Shown here piece after piece: positions 54,106-62,898 of a stretch of 64,000 bases of DNA. The stretch is taken from positions 1 through 64,000 of the forward strand of contig CAJOMD010000008.1 of NCBI GenBank assembly GCA_905235555.1, given 5' to 3'. The notes beneath the pieces are model-generated. The model made no database searches and had not been told where the DNA came from. It saw only the letters and a program-made list of their open reading frames with translations. How positions within the stretch are numbered: the stretch's first letter is position 1; each line of letters starts with the position of its first letter. The position numbers and the translations under genes were made by a program. This DNA comes from an uncultured Eubacterium sp. (GTDB lineage Bacteria; Bacillota; Clostridia; Lachnospirales; Lachnospiraceae).

Positions 54106-54137
54106 AAAAACAGTGCTACCTAACGGTAACACTGTCT
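54106..54137 (-). terminator. Terminator of the purine operon
   Basis: ACAGTG-c-TACC pairs with GGTA-a-CACTGT. The minus strand continues TTTTTATTT. Confidence 0.88.
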
Positions 54138-54176
54138 TTATATTCTCATTTTAGAGCATGTATTAGTTTTTCACTC

Positions 54177-55352
54177 TTAGTGATGGAATAGACGAAGTCC
54201 TGTAAAGCTCATAACCATGTCATATTTGTCGCAGGCATCTATTACATCCTGGTCTCTAATTGATCCGCCTGGCTGAGCTACATATTTAACGCCACTCTTC
54301 TTGGCTCTCTCTATATTATCTGAGAATGGGAAGAACGCATCTGAACCTAGTGTGATGCCTTCAGCCTGTGATAACCACTCTTCCTTCTCTTCTTTAGTGA
54401 ATACTGGAGGTTTCTCTGTAAATACTCTCTCCCACTCACCATCTTTTAGCACATCCATATATTCTTCACCTATGTATAGGTCAATTGCATTATCTCTCTC
54501 TGCACGCTTGATGTCATCTCTAAATGGAAGGTTAAGTACCTGTGGAGACTGACGAAGTAGCCAATTATCGGCTTTTTGTCCAGCAAGTCTCACGCAGTGG
54601 ATTCTTGACTGTTGTCCAGCTCCCACACCAATAGCCTGTCCATTCTTAACAAAACAAACTGAATTAGATTGTGTATATTTAAGTGTAATCATTGAAATTG
54701 CCATATCAATCTTTGCCTGCTCCGATAGGTCTTTGTTCTTTGTTACAACATTTGCAAAAAATTCGTCATCTATGTTTAACTCATTTCTACCTTGCTCAAA
54801 GCTGATACCAAACACTTCTTTTGTCTCAATCTCTTCTGGCTCGTAGTTTGGATCAATTTCGATGATAGCGTATGAACCTTTCTTCTTACCCTTTAGCATC
54901 TCTAATGCTTCTGGCTCGTATCCCGGTGCAATAATACCGTCTGAGAATTCTCTTTTGATAATACTGGCCGTTGAAACATCACACACATCAGATAGTGCAA
55001 TAAAGTCACCATATGATGACATTCTGTCAGCACCTCTTGCTCTAGCATAAGCGCAAGCTAGTGGTGATAGTTCACCTAGATCATCCACCCAATAAATCTT
55101 TGACTCGATTTCTGAAAGTGGCTGACCAACTGCTGCTCCCGCCGGAGACACGTGCTTGAATGATGTGGCTGCAGGCATGCCTGTAGCCTTCTTAAGTTCT
55201 CTTACTAACTGCCATCCATTGAATGCATCTAGGAAGTTTATATATCCTGGCTTACCATTTAAAACTTTGATTGGAAGTTCTCCTTCCTTCATATAGATTC
55301 TAGATGGCTTCTGGTTTGGATTACATCCATACTTTAATTCTAATTCTTTCAT
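54177..55352 (-). CDS. Stand-alone AICAR formyltransferase
   Basis: The 391-residue protein matches the C-terminal AICAR transformylase domain of PurH and lacks the N-terminal IMP cyclohydrolase domain. Markers are ELELKYGCNPNQKPSR, ATSFKHVSPAGAAVG, the LKYTQSNSVCFVKNGQAIGVGAGQQSRIHC segment (catalytic Lys-His region), GSDAFFPFSDNI and VAQPGGSIRDQDVI. It formylates AICAR with 10-formyl-THF. The missing cyclohydrolase step is supplied by the PurO-like gene directly upstream, behind the ZTP riboswitch. The two enzymes complete IMP synthesis. Confidence 0.93.
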   Translation of the reverse strand: MKELELKYGCNPNQKPSRIYMKEGELPIKVLNGKPGYINFLDAFNGWQLVRELKKATGMPAATSFKHVSPAGAAVGQPLSEIESKIYWVDDLGELSPLACAYARARGADRMSSYGDFIALSDVCDVSTASIIKREFSDGIIAPGYEPEALEMLKGKKKGSYAIIEIDPNYEPEEIETKEVFGISFEQGRNELNIDDEFFANVVTKNKDLSEQAKIDMAISMITLKYTQSNSVCFVKNGQAIGVGAGQQSRIHCVRLAGQKADNWLLRQSPQVLNLPFRDDIKRAERDNAIDLYIGEEYMDVLKDGEWERVFTEKPPVFTKEEKEEWLSQAEGITLGSDAFFPFSDNIERAKKSGVKYVAQPGGSIRDQDVIDACDKYDMVMSFTGLRLFHH

Positions 55353-55430
55353 TATTTTCCCTCTCTTTATTTAATAGTTATTACGCACTTTTATGTTTGC
55401 TTTTAATGTTTTTTTACAATTATTATTTGT

Positions 55431-56171
55431 TTACTGATTCTTATTAACAATCTTTGTCTCGTACTCGCCAGTCTCTATGTCGATGTATCTAACAAACAAA
55501 CTTACCTTATTTTCGCCGTTTAGGTTATTCCAAAGCTTCTGTGTAAATTCATCAATGTCATCCAGCATTTCCACTAGCGTAGGTTCTCCCTCAAAACTAG
55601 GAAGTGGATTTCCATCATGCTTATAAGTATGAATAAATCTACCCTCACCTGCCACTGGTTTATCGTAACTGAATGTGTATCTATTACAGCAATCTGGATT
55701 TCCATTGTCGCTCTTTAGGATAGACATTTCATATGAGAATTTGTCATCTGCCACATGCATAACACCTGAAATTCTTGGTGTGTAGTTAGGAGCGTCTGGC
55801 TCAAACTCACGCGTTCTTAGTGCCTCTTCAAATGTTTTTCCAGCTCTAGTCAAATCGTAAACTGTATCAGTCTGATCCCCGTTTGTAACGATAGTATCAA
55901 ATCCACTACCATTCTTACCTTCCATCTTTTCGTGCGGAAGTACGTGAACTGGTGAGTAAATAATCAAACTAGGATCTTCCAATTTTGCTGGGTCAAAGGC
56001 TTCAGTTCTAATACCTTCTCCTTCTTCCACAAAAATTCTGTTTCTAGAATTTTCACTTCTTCCCATAATAAAATATCCAGCGATAGCCTTTGTGCCATCT
56101 GGTGAAGTACCAATCACTATACCTCTTCCTGGATACTCGTTGTTTGCAACTTCGTCAAATAATGATTTCAT
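55431..56171 (-). CDS. PurO-type IMP cyclohydrolase
   Basis: The protein matches the archaeal PurO-like IMP cyclohydrolase family, not the PurH type: NNEYPGRGIVIGTSPDG near the start, GYFIMGRSENSRNR, FDTIVTNGDQTDTVYD and YTPRISGVMH. It closes the ring of FAICAR to IMP. The ORF-track start (305 residues) runs through the riboswitch and is rejected. The ATG 59 codons later (MKSLFDEV) has a strong SD (GGAGGG) 7 nt before it, giving 246 residues. It precedes the AICAR formyltransferase gene by 78 nt. Confidence 0.9.
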   Translation of the reverse strand: MKSLFDEVANNEYPGRGIVIGTSPDGTKAIAGYFIMGRSENSRNRIFVEEGEGIRTEAFDPAKLEDPSLIIYSPVHVLPHEKMEGKNGSGFDTIVTNGDQTDTVYDLTRAGKTFEEALRTREFEPDAPNYTPRISGVMHVADDKFSYEMSILKSDNGNPDCCNRYTFSYDKPVAGEGRFIHTYKHDGNPLPSFEGEPTLVEMLDDIDEFTQKLWNNLNGENKVSLFVRYIDIETGEYETKIVNKNQ

Positions 56172-56194
56172 ATTTTCCCTCCAAATTTGCGCAG

Positions 56195-56245
56195 AAAAAG
56201 ACCGCCCGGGCTTTTTCTCCTTCTTTCTTCTCTGCCCAGGCGGTC
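56195..56245 (-). terminator. Intrinsic terminator of the ZTP riboswitch expression platform
   Basis: GACCGCCTGGGC, the 3' part of the aptamer, pairs with GCCCGGGCGGTC and is followed by TTTTT. Ligand binding to the aptamer would occupy the CCGCC used in the pseudoknot and prevent terminator formation. Confidence 0.88.
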
Positions 56246-56306
56246 GACTTCGTTTTCCCGTGCTCCCTCGTGGTTTTTCTCCACTTATCCGCCAGTCGCA
56301 CGGAAC
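56233..56306 (-). promoter_or_regulatory. ZTP (pfl) riboswitch
   Basis: On the minus strand the aptamer core shows the pfl hallmarks: GTGCGACTGGCGG, a stem with GTGG...CCAC, GAGGGAGCAC, and the closing CCGCCTGGGCA that forms the pseudoknot. ZTP/ZMP riboswitches sense the alarmone formed when 10-formyl-THF is short, and turn on purine and one-carbon genes. Here it precedes PurO and AICAR formyltransferase, the steps around ZMP itself. The overlap with the terminator gives an ON switch. Confidence 0.93.
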
Positions 56307-56319
56307 TCTTTGTACTTTT

Positions 56320-56348
56320 ATAATACATAACTTTACCCAAAAATACAA
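56320..56348 (-). promoter_or_regulatory. Predicted promoter of the ZTP-controlled purine operon
   Basis: On the minus strand, TTGTAT, a 17-nt spacer and TATTAT (overlapping TATAAA), ~14 nt before the aptamer. Confidence 0.65.
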
Positions 56349-56416
56349 GCAAAATTATTAAATTTTAGGTGCAAATTTTTCACTAAAAAATAGGCACTTT
56401 TTTAGAGTTACTTTCT

Positions 56417-57040
56417 CTATTCTTCACCCTCATATATTGGTTCAAAATCTTCCTTTGGATGTCCGCACATTGGACATTTGTAGTCGTCTGGAAGTTCCTC
56501 TCCTTTATATACATAACCACAAATCTTGCACTTCCAAGCCACTATCTTTTTGTCTTTCTTAATCTCTGGTTTAGGTTTAACGTTAGCATGATAGTCTGCG
56601 TATGTAAGTGGTGCGTTATCGCTTAATACTTTCATATCATCTAATTCCGCAATAAACATAGTATGACTTCCAAGATCCATACTGTCCACTACCTTTCCAC
56701 TAAGCACAGCACAAGCCTGATATCCAAGATAAGGATTTCCATTTACATCAAGTTGAGGGGTGAGCGATTCAAATTTATTTACATCTCTACCAGACTGAAA
56801 GCCAAAATGACTAATGGTTTCAAATGTACAAGTCTGGTCCAAAAGTGTAAGTGCAAAACTTCCACTCTCCTTAATCAATTCGCAAGTGTAATTTGCATTT
56901 ATACAACAAATCGCAATTCTGTCAGGATTAGATGCCACTTGCATTGCTGTGTTTGTAATACATGCATTCATCTTATCCCCTGCTGTAGTTCCAAGGACAA
57001 ATACTCCATATGATAATTTATATAATGCTTTACTATCCAT
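56417..57040 (-). CDS. Flavin reductase-rubredoxin fusion
   Basis: An N-terminal FMN-binding flavin-reductase domain (~1-160; LSYGVFVLGTTAGDKMNACITNTAMQVASNPDRIAIC) is fused to a C-terminal rubredoxin (CKICGYVYKGEELPDDYKCPMCG) with all four iron ligands. This is a high-molecular-weight rubredoxin layout. Such proteins in anaerobes pass electrons from NAD(P)H to oxygen- or peroxide-reducing flavoproteins; here that role is inferred. The ORF-track start (TTG) contains the SD, and the ATG six codons later is used (GGAGGAATAAAG before it). Confidence 0.92.
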   Translation of the reverse strand: MDSKALYKLSYGVFVLGTTAGDKMNACITNTAMQVASNPDRIAICCINANYTCELIKESGSFALTLLDQTCTFETISHFGFQSGRDVNKFESLTPQLDVNGNPYLGYQACAVLSGKVVDSMDLGSHTMFIAELDDMKVLSDNAPLTYADYHANVKPKPEIKKDKKIVAWKCKICGYVYKGEELPDDYKCPMCGHPKEDFEPIYEGEE

Positions 57041-57100
57041 CTTTATTCCTCCGTTCAATTCTTTTCTCCATTATAACATATTGTAAGAAATAAAAAATAA

Positions 57101-57134
57101 CAAGAATGCAAACGATTGTTAGCACGCATTCTTG
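57101..57134 (-). terminator. Terminator after the VWA gene
   Basis: CAAGAATGC / GCATTCTTG stem directly after the stop codon, with TTATTTTTTATTT following on the minus strand. Confidence 0.88.
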
Positions 57135-58340
57135 CTATTTTTTATCCCCCATCAATTGTTTGATTCCTCTCTTCAATCCGTCCACAGTTAATGGATACAT
57201 ATCAATCTGTTCTCTTATTAATCTCTCGGACTCCATCCAGTAGGATGTACTTGATAAATCGCCGTGGAAGGATGGATTTAACCAAATGGTATTTGGATAT
57301 CTTTGCTTAAACCACTTAATCCACTCGTGACCTGACAGACCATTGTTTGGTCCAGAATAGTTTCCGTTCTTATCTAAAAATTCTTCTGGTGCCATTCCGG
57401 CATCTCCCACTATTATAACTTTGTAATCTTTGCCATAGTTTTTGAAAGCCCATGTGGTATCTATCCAATCTCCGCTTATGCACTCAGGACTCTTGTAGAG
57501 TTTTGCGTAAATACAGTTGTGAAAATAGTAAGTCTTAACATCCTTGAAATGATTAGCCTTATCCACCGCTTGAAAAAGTTCATTACAAAGCGATGAGTAT
57601 GGATACATTGAACCACCGCTGTCAAACAAAAGCATAAGTTTGACTGAATTTTTTCTAGGCTGTTCAAACTCTAGTTTCAAATATCCACCTTGATTACAAG
57701 TGGAATCCACTGTTTTATCTATATCGAGTTCCGTCTTAGGAAGATCCATCTTTCGTGAATACTGTTTAAGTTGTCTGAATGCCACCTGAAACTGTCTCAT
57801 TGTAAGTTTTTTGTCCTGTCTAAAGTCTTTGTATCTGCGCTCTCCTAAAACGGCAAAGGCTGTCTTCATTCCAGCCTTATCACCTAACTGAATACCGCCA
57901 GCCACATGACCGTTCTTACCAAACTCTGAACCACCGCCTGTTCCTATCCAGTAATTTCCACCATTGTGCTCTGTATGCTGCTCGCCTACACGCTCTCTAA
58001 ACATTCGGTGCACTTCTTTTGCCTCGCGCTTGGTACGCATATCACGATACATCTCTGGGTCTGTCATCTTTGCGTCTTTTTCATCATTGTGGAGCCATTT
58101 GTTTATCTCGTCTAAATTTATTTTGTTTTCTTTTATGTTTTTAAAATACTCTAAAAATGCGCTGTCTAACTTATCATAATCCGCTTCAGATTTTATAAGG
58201 ACCGCGCGGCAAAGATAATAAAAGTCTGTAAAATTAGAATGCGCAAGATCTTGGTCTAGCGCATCCATAAGACTCAACCACTCAGTAGTTGAGACATTTA
58301 TTCCATTATCTTTTAGTGTATAGAAAAAACCTGAAAACAT
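57135..58340 (-). CDS. VWA domain protein, CoxE/YeiS-like
   Basis: The 401-residue protein has a C-terminal von Willebrand A fold with a MIDAS-like LLFDSGGSMYPYSS (DxGxS pattern), and an N-terminal region typical of the VWA partners of MoxR ATPases (FYTLKDNGINVSTTEWLSLMDALDQ). It lies 12 nt after the MoxR gene on the same strand. MoxR-VWA pairs act in assembly or metal-insertion chaperoning of other proteins. The client is not evident. Confidence 0.88.
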   Translation of the reverse strand: MFSGFFYTLKDNGINVSTTEWLSLMDALDQDLAHSNFTDFYYLCRAVLIKSEADYDKLDSAFLEYFKNIKENKINLDEINKWLHNDEKDAKMTDPEMYRDMRTKREAKEVHRMFRERVGEQHTEHNGGNYWIGTGGGSEFGKNGHVAGGIQLGDKAGMKTAFAVLGERRYKDFRQDKKLTMRQFQVAFRQLKQYSRKMDLPKTELDIDKTVDSTCNQGGYLKLEFEQPRKNSVKLMLLFDSGGSMYPYSSLCNELFQAVDKANHFKDVKTYYFHNCIYAKLYKSPECISGDWIDTTWAFKNYGKDYKVIIVGDAGMAPEEFLDKNGNYSGPNNGLSGHEWIKWFKQRYPNTIWLNPSFHGDLSSTSYWMESERLIREQIDMYPLTVDGLKRGIKQLMGDKK

Positions 58341-58352
58341 TTAATACTCTTT

Positions 58353-59168
58353 CTATTCGTTCATTTCTTTGACGAGTGCTTGGTCTTCATCCTTCTTAAT
58401 TAGGACACCTAAGAACGGGAGCTCTTGCTGAATCTTATCCGGGTCACAGCCACCCACCATCAATGCTCGTAGCCAATCTATAAGTTCAGATGTGCTAGGT
58501 TTCTTTCTGACATCTCTAATACCTCTAATCCAATAGAAAGTCTCCATCGCTTTTTCTAGCAAATGATCTTCTAGATTTTCGAAATGTGAGTGAACAATCT
58601 GACTCATCATATCTTTGTCTGGGAATTCTATATAGAAGAAAATACATCTACGTAGGAACGCGTCAGGCAGTTCCTTCTCTGCATTTGATGTAATGATAAC
58701 TATAGGGCGCTGCTTAGCCTTTACAGTCTCTTTAGTTTCGTGAATATAAAATTCCATCTGGTCTAACTCCCAAAGTAAATCGTTAGGAAATTCCAAATCA
58801 GCTTTATCAATCTCATCAATAAGTAGAACAACCTGTTCTTCCTGTTTAAAAGCCTCACCCAGTTTCCCAAGTTTAATATAGTGACCAATGTCATCTACGC
58901 TCTCCCCGCCAAACTGGCTATCATATAGTCTTTGAACAGTATCATAAACATAAAGACCATCTTGAGCCTTTGTAGTTGATTTAATGTTCCAAATATATAA
59001 ATCTTTGTCCAGCGCTTTTGCTACAGCATCAGCTAGCATAGTTTTACCAGTACCAGGCTCGCCCTTAATTAAAAGTGGCTTTTCAAGATGCGTAGCCACA
59101 TCTACTGCCGCCATTAGCTCATCACTAGCAATATATGTATCAGTTCCTATAAACTTTGTCTTACCCAT
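58353..59168 (-). CDS. MoxR-family AAA+ ATPase
   Basis: This 271-residue AAA+ protein has Walker A IKGEPGTGKTMLADAVA, Walker B VVLLIDEIDKADLEFPNDLL, sensor 1 VIITSNAEKELPDAFLRRC and the MoxR-type FYIEFPDKD insertion. The ORF-track start was moved seven codons inward, to the ATG behind GGAGGATAAAT. It works with the adjacent VWA protein. No substrate enzyme cluster (oxidoreductase, dehydrogenase) is nearby. Confidence 0.93.
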   Translation of the reverse strand: MGKTKFIGTDTYIASDELMAAVDVATHLEKPLLIKGEPGTGKTMLADAVAKALDKDLYIWNIKSTTKAQDGLYVYDTVQRLYDSQFGGESVDDIGHYIKLGKLGEAFKQEEQVVLLIDEIDKADLEFPNDLLWELDQMEFYIHETKETVKAKQRPIVIITSNAEKELPDAFLRRCIFFYIEFPDKDMMSQIVHSHFENLEDHLLEKAMETFYWIRGIRDVRKKPSTSELIDWLRALMVGGCDPDKIQQELPFLGVLIKKDEDQALVKEMNE

Positions 59169-59216
59169 ATTTATCCTCCGTACATTCACTGCTATAAGTA
59201 TAACATATTTAAAAGA

Positions 59217-59242
59217 GCAGTTGCATTTTACTTTGCAACTGC
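59217..59242 (-). terminator. Hairpin terminator upstream of the MoxR gene
   Basis: GCAGTTGCA pairs with TGCAACTGC, and the minus strand continues TCTTTTAAA. It lies second in a series of hairpins after the surface-protein gene. Confidence 0.6.
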
Positions 59243-59253
59243 CCTTATACTAT

Positions 59254-59287
59254 AAAGGACCCTCAGACATAACATCTGAGGGCCTTT
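59254..59287 (-). terminator. Terminator after the surface-repeat gene
   Basis: AAAGG-a-CCCTCAGA pairs with TCTGAGGGCCTTT, with one bulge. It is the main terminator between the 3.3-kb surface-protein gene and moxR. A smaller hairpin (GCAAAGCAT / ATGCTTTG) lies closer to the stop codon at ~59311-59330. Confidence 0.82.
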
Positions 59288-59355
59288 ATTGTAAGAATTA
59301 TTTCGAACTACAAAGCATTATGCTTTGCATCAATTTAACTCTTAAACTCATTTAA

Positions 59356-62300
59356 TTATTTTTTCTTAGATTTCTTTACTCCACTCCAAGTACCAAATCC
59401 AGCTGTGTTCCAAGCTCTAGCTCTTACGTAAACAGTCTTCTTACCTTTGAGCTTCTTAGATTTGATAGTAACTTTTAGTTTAGTAACCATCTTCTTAACT
59501 AACGCTTTCTTATTCTTCTTAGCGTTCTTCTTAGTCTTGTAAACAACTACCTGATACTTAGTAGCACCAGTTACTTTCTTAAGTGTTACCTTAATCTTCT
59601 TAGCTGATTTTTTCTTCTTAACAGCTTTCTTAACTGAAGCCTTACCAGGTTTTGCAACTGCAGGAGCCTTTGTAGTAACAGGTGTTACTGTTGGCTTCTG
59701 AGTAGGAGCCTGTGTAGGAGCTTCTGTAGTAGGTTCAGTTCCCTTCTTAACAGTTACTGTAAGTTCTTTACCAGTGGTCTTCTGTGCACCAATAGTTGCA
59801 ATAACCTTAACTGTGTGCTCACCATCTGACAAGATACCTGTATTATATGTTCTCTCATTACCCCTAACAGTTCCAACCTTGTTTCCATCTACATAAATTT
59901 CAAATGAACCTGGGTTGTTAACTGTACCATATATAGTACCTGCAGTCTGCTCCCATGATAGAGCCACTTGACCATTAGTCTGTGGTGTTGCTTCAAACGC
60001 TGATATTTCAGGCACCTGAGTAATAGGATCACCAAAATCTACTGCTGAAATATTAATAATTGTAGTTGGATCTAATACATCAAGATTAAACTGTACATTA
60101 TCTGCACCAGTATTTGAATAAGGTTTTGAAAGTTGTGGAATTACATATGTGTATTCTCCCTTATAAATAGGAATAATGTAATCATTATTGTCTATTGTTA
60201 CAAGGATTCCTCTTTCATTACCACTACCATCAAGACCGAAGCAATCTTCTGAACTCTTAATCTTAATACCTACAGAATAATTCTGACCTTGAACTAGTTT
60301 TCCTTCTGTATACTTATTAAGGATAGCTCTCATAGATCTAGCACCAAACCATCCTGATGTACTGTATGCATAGATAGTAGTATCACCCATAGCTGTTGGT
60401 GTATCTACGCTATTTGCATAGAACATTTTGCCCCATGATTCTGTTTCTGCATTAAAGTTAGCGAATAGTGTCCAAGCGCCTACCTTCGTAGCTGCGTTAT
60501 TTGGAACATCTACCCATGTAGGGTCATCTTGATTCTTAATAAATTCTATCCTCTTAATTCTTAGAGTAGCGTTCTTTGTGAACATATCCAATACAAGTCT
60601 TAAATCATCACTATTCTTCTGGTATACGAATTCTTTTGTTTCAAGAACATAATCTTCACCGTCTGGTAATTCCTCGAATTCATATTCCTTAGTTTGGTCT
60701 ACAACAAGTTTAATAGCATTTCTGCCTTCTTCATCATCACCAGTACCATCTTTATCTTTCTGTTCTTTTGTTCTGTCCGCATTAATTACAACTCTTACTT
60801 TGTACCTATTAGCTTCATTCATGTTTTCTGCAGCCAAACCTGGGAAGTCAACAACACTAGCTGGGTTGTTTGTTACATACCAACCAGATGTGGATCTAGT
60901 CTTAATTTGTACTTTAGAGAAATCATCTGTAACAGCTGGGTTATCATACTTATATGATGTTTTACCCCATGAACCTTCTTGAACAGTCTCACCCATTCTA
61001 GCGTATAATTCCATGCCAGTACTTCCGATTGCGGTATATTTTTTGTTTGGAATTGGCTCCCATCCGTCATTAACTGGCTCAAATGTTAAACTTTCGAAAG
61101 TCAAAATAGTATCTGGTTCCACCTGATCTAGGTTGATAACAACATCGTTAGGTTTCTCTGGCTTCTGAGACTCAAATGTAAATTCATCTAGTGTAATAGT
61201 CTTGTGTTCTGCCACTTCAAGTGGGAATGTAATGTTAGTATTATCAATACTTAATAATACTGTCTTAGGATCACCTGAGTCATCAATACCTGTAGCCTTA
61301 TTTGAAGTATAAGTTAATACAGGTTTATATGTACGGCCTACTTCTAGACCAGCATCTTCTAGATAATTTGGTAGCATAGCTAATGTAGCCCACGCATTGT
61401 GCCATCCTGATGATGAACGAACCTTAATCTGTGTATCTGCCATACTTTCTGCAGGCTGTGCTGTCTTATATGACAAAGCACCCCACTGTCCTTCTTCCAC
61501 TGTTTCGCCAGTACGAGCAAATAGTTGCCACTTACCAGTGTTTACTGTAGCTTCATTAGGAACTTTAGTCCAATCTTTATCTACTGCTTCAAAACTTACT
61601 TCTGTAAATGTAAGCTCAGTATTTTTTTCTACGCAGTCTAATTCAAAATCAACATCAGGCTTAGCTGAGTTGTATTTGAAAGCCTGTTCTGGATCAGTTA
61701 CTGTAAATACATTTTCTTCTCCAGGTTCAGCTGTTATAGGAAATTCATATGTCTTTCCACTGATAATAACCATAACTGTCTGCAACTTACCATGATCATC
61801 TTCAGTAGTCTTCTTGTTTGATATTACCTTGATAGTAGGCATATATTTATCGCCTGAAGCAAGACCAATCTGTCCATCAACTTCTGCAGTTTCACAGTAA
61901 TTCTTTAATGAAGCTGATACTGACCAAGCATCGTGGAATCCTGAAACACTAGTTACTTTAATAGTAGTGTCATTTAAATCTGTTCCACCATTGTTCTTAT
62001 ACTTCATTTTTCCGTATAGTGTGTATTTTGGGCTGAACATAGCATTAAGTGTAAATGCTCCAGCTTTAACAAATACTGGGTCTTTATCAGGATCAGTATT
62101 TGTAACTGGTGTCCATCCGTCATCATTCAAATTAAATTCTACTGCACTAACAGTAATTTCTGTGTTTTTAGGGAATATTCCATAGTAGAATGACACGTCC
62201 TCAGTGCTAGCAAATGCATCATGGTCAAAAGTAGCTACAGTGATAGTCTGCGCACTATTAGAACCAGTAACTTCTTTTCTATACTCCTGACCTTCAATAT

Positions 62301-62685
62301 TAGCAATAAGTGTACCACTATTCTGTACCTTAATGGTTACATCACAGTTATATCTCTTATCTGCATCCATCTTGTTTGCTGAATAATTTTTTAGTCTAGC
62401 ACCTAGACCATATTCAACATCATTCCAATCTCCATTTGGGCTGTTAGTTAATGTAACTGTAGTATCACCCAAAGCGCTTCCAGTTGAAGTGTATTCCATA
62501 GTAGCATATGAGCACCATCCATCGTTACCATTGTATAGCTGCCATGCGCCAACGTTTGTCCACTCAGCTGTTGGAAGTGTCTGACCTGCGTCAACTTTCG
62601 TTGGAGTGAATGCCATACATGTAGTAACCATAGCGATTGCACATACTACAGAAACAACTCTTCTTAAAAGTTTTGCCATTTTCAT
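59356..62685 (-). CDS. Large secreted repeat protein with C-terminal lysine-rich FN3 domain
   Basis: This 1109-residue protein starts with a signal peptide (LLRRVVSVVCAIAMVTTCMAF). Five tandem modules of ~165-185 residues follow over residues ~38-885. Each shows a pattern like W-x-x-VPN ... GxWxLFA ... WGxMxY ... DTTI ... SGW-x-x-A ... LxNY ... IDNxxYxFPI ... VxFxLDxxxxxTxL. The look is of beta-sandwich carbohydrate-binding modules, but I do not recognise a named family. An Ig/FN3-like domain (886-985), a TEAPTQAPTQKPT linker and a highly cationic FN3-like domain (~1013-1109) complete it. There is no sortase motif. The neighbour at 62899 is a paralogue. Likely an exopolymer- or wall-binding surface protein (inference). 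Confidence 0.85.
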   Translation of the reverse strand: MKMAKLLRRVVSVVCAIAMVTTCMAFTPTKVDAGQTLPTAEWTNVGAWQLYNGNDGWCSYATMEYTSTGSALGDTTVTLTNSPNGDWNDVEYGLGARLKNYSANKMDADKRYNCDVTIKVQNSGTLIANIEGQEYRKEVTGSNSAQTITVATFDHDAFASTEDVSFYYGIFPKNTEITVSAVEFNLNDDGWTPVTNTDPDKDPVFVKAGAFTLNAMFSPKYTLYGKMKYKNNGGTDLNDTTIKVTSVSGFHDAWSVSASLKNYCETAEVDGQIGLASGDKYMPTIKVISNKKTTEDDHGKLQTVMVIISGKTYEFPITAEPGEENVFTVTDPEQAFKYNSAKPDVDFELDCVEKNTELTFTEVSFEAVDKDWTKVPNEATVNTGKWQLFARTGETVEEGQWGALSYKTAQPAESMADTQIKVRSSSGWHNAWATLAMLPNYLEDAGLEVGRTYKPVLTYTSNKATGIDDSGDPKTVLLSIDNTNITFPLEVAEHKTITLDEFTFESQKPEKPNDVVINLDQVEPDTILTFESLTFEPVNDGWEPIPNKKYTAIGSTGMELYARMGETVQEGSWGKTSYKYDNPAVTDDFSKVQIKTRSTSGWYVTNNPASVVDFPGLAAENMNEANRYKVRVVINADRTKEQKDKDGTGDDEEGRNAIKLVVDQTKEYEFEELPDGEDYVLETKEFVYQKNSDDLRLVLDMFTKNATLRIKRIEFIKNQDDPTWVDVPNNAATKVGAWTLFANFNAETESWGKMFYANSVDTPTAMGDTTIYAYSTSGWFGARSMRAILNKYTEGKLVQGQNYSVGIKIKSSEDCFGLDGSGNERGILVTIDNNDYIIPIYKGEYTYVIPQLSKPYSNTGADNVQFNLDVLDPTTIINISAVDFGDPITQVPEISAFEATPQTNGQVALSWEQTAGTIYGTVNNPGSFEIYVDGNKVGTVRGNERTYNTGILSDGEHTVKVIATIGAQKTTGKELTVTVKKGTEPTTEAPTQAPTQKPTVTPVTTKAPAVAKPGKASVKKAVKKKKSAKKIKVTLKKVTGATKYQVVVYKTKKNAKKNKKALVKKMVTKLKVTIKSKKLKGKKTVYVRARAWNTAGFGTWSGVKKSKKK
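59956..62568 (-). repeat. Five protein-level tandem modules in the surface protein
   Basis: The modules are divergent at DNA level but share aligned motifs (GAWQL/GAFTL/GKWQL/STGMEL/GAWTL starts; SxSGW or SVSGF cores; FELD/INLD/FNLD strand before the module end). This suggests old internal duplication. Confidence 0.7.
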
Positions 62686-62752
62686 TTTCCTCCTCTTTCT
62701 TCGAAATAACTTTTACATAAAGCACATTTCTGAACAATGCACTAGTATCATT

Positions 62753-62780
62753 ATTATAACAGTATTTCATTTTTTATCAA
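62753..62780 (-). promoter_or_regulatory. Predicted promoter of the surface-repeat gene
   Basis: On the minus strand, TTGATA, a 16-nt spacer and TGT TATAAT, ~70 nt upstream of the ATG. Confidence 0.7.
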
Positions 62781-62800
62781 GCAAAAGATGATAAAAAATG
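62768..62800. promoter_or_regulatory. 12-bp inverted repeat over the -35 box
   Basis: CATTTTTTATCA and TGATAAAAAATG, 9 nt apart, cover the -35 element of the surface-repeat gene. This is a repressor-site candidate. Confidence 0.55.
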
Positions 62801-62850
62801 AGGGACATAATAAAAAAATATAACTACTATAAAATCAGTAATAAAACAAT

Positions 62851-62886
62851 AAAAAAGCGACTACTAGGAATAATTCCTGTAGTCGC
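62851..62886 (-). terminator. Terminator of the partial surface-protein gene
   Basis: The stem GCGACTAC / GTAGTCGC continues through AGGAAT / ATTCCT with one bulge and is followed by TTTTTT on the minus strand. Confidence 0.92.
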
Positions 62887-62898
62887 TCTGAGTGGTTT

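Noticed and set aside
56172-56348. N-terminal extension of the IMP cyclohydrolase in the ORF track
   Set aside because: The segment is the ZTP riboswitch and terminator; a strong SD sits before the internal ATG at 56169-56171.
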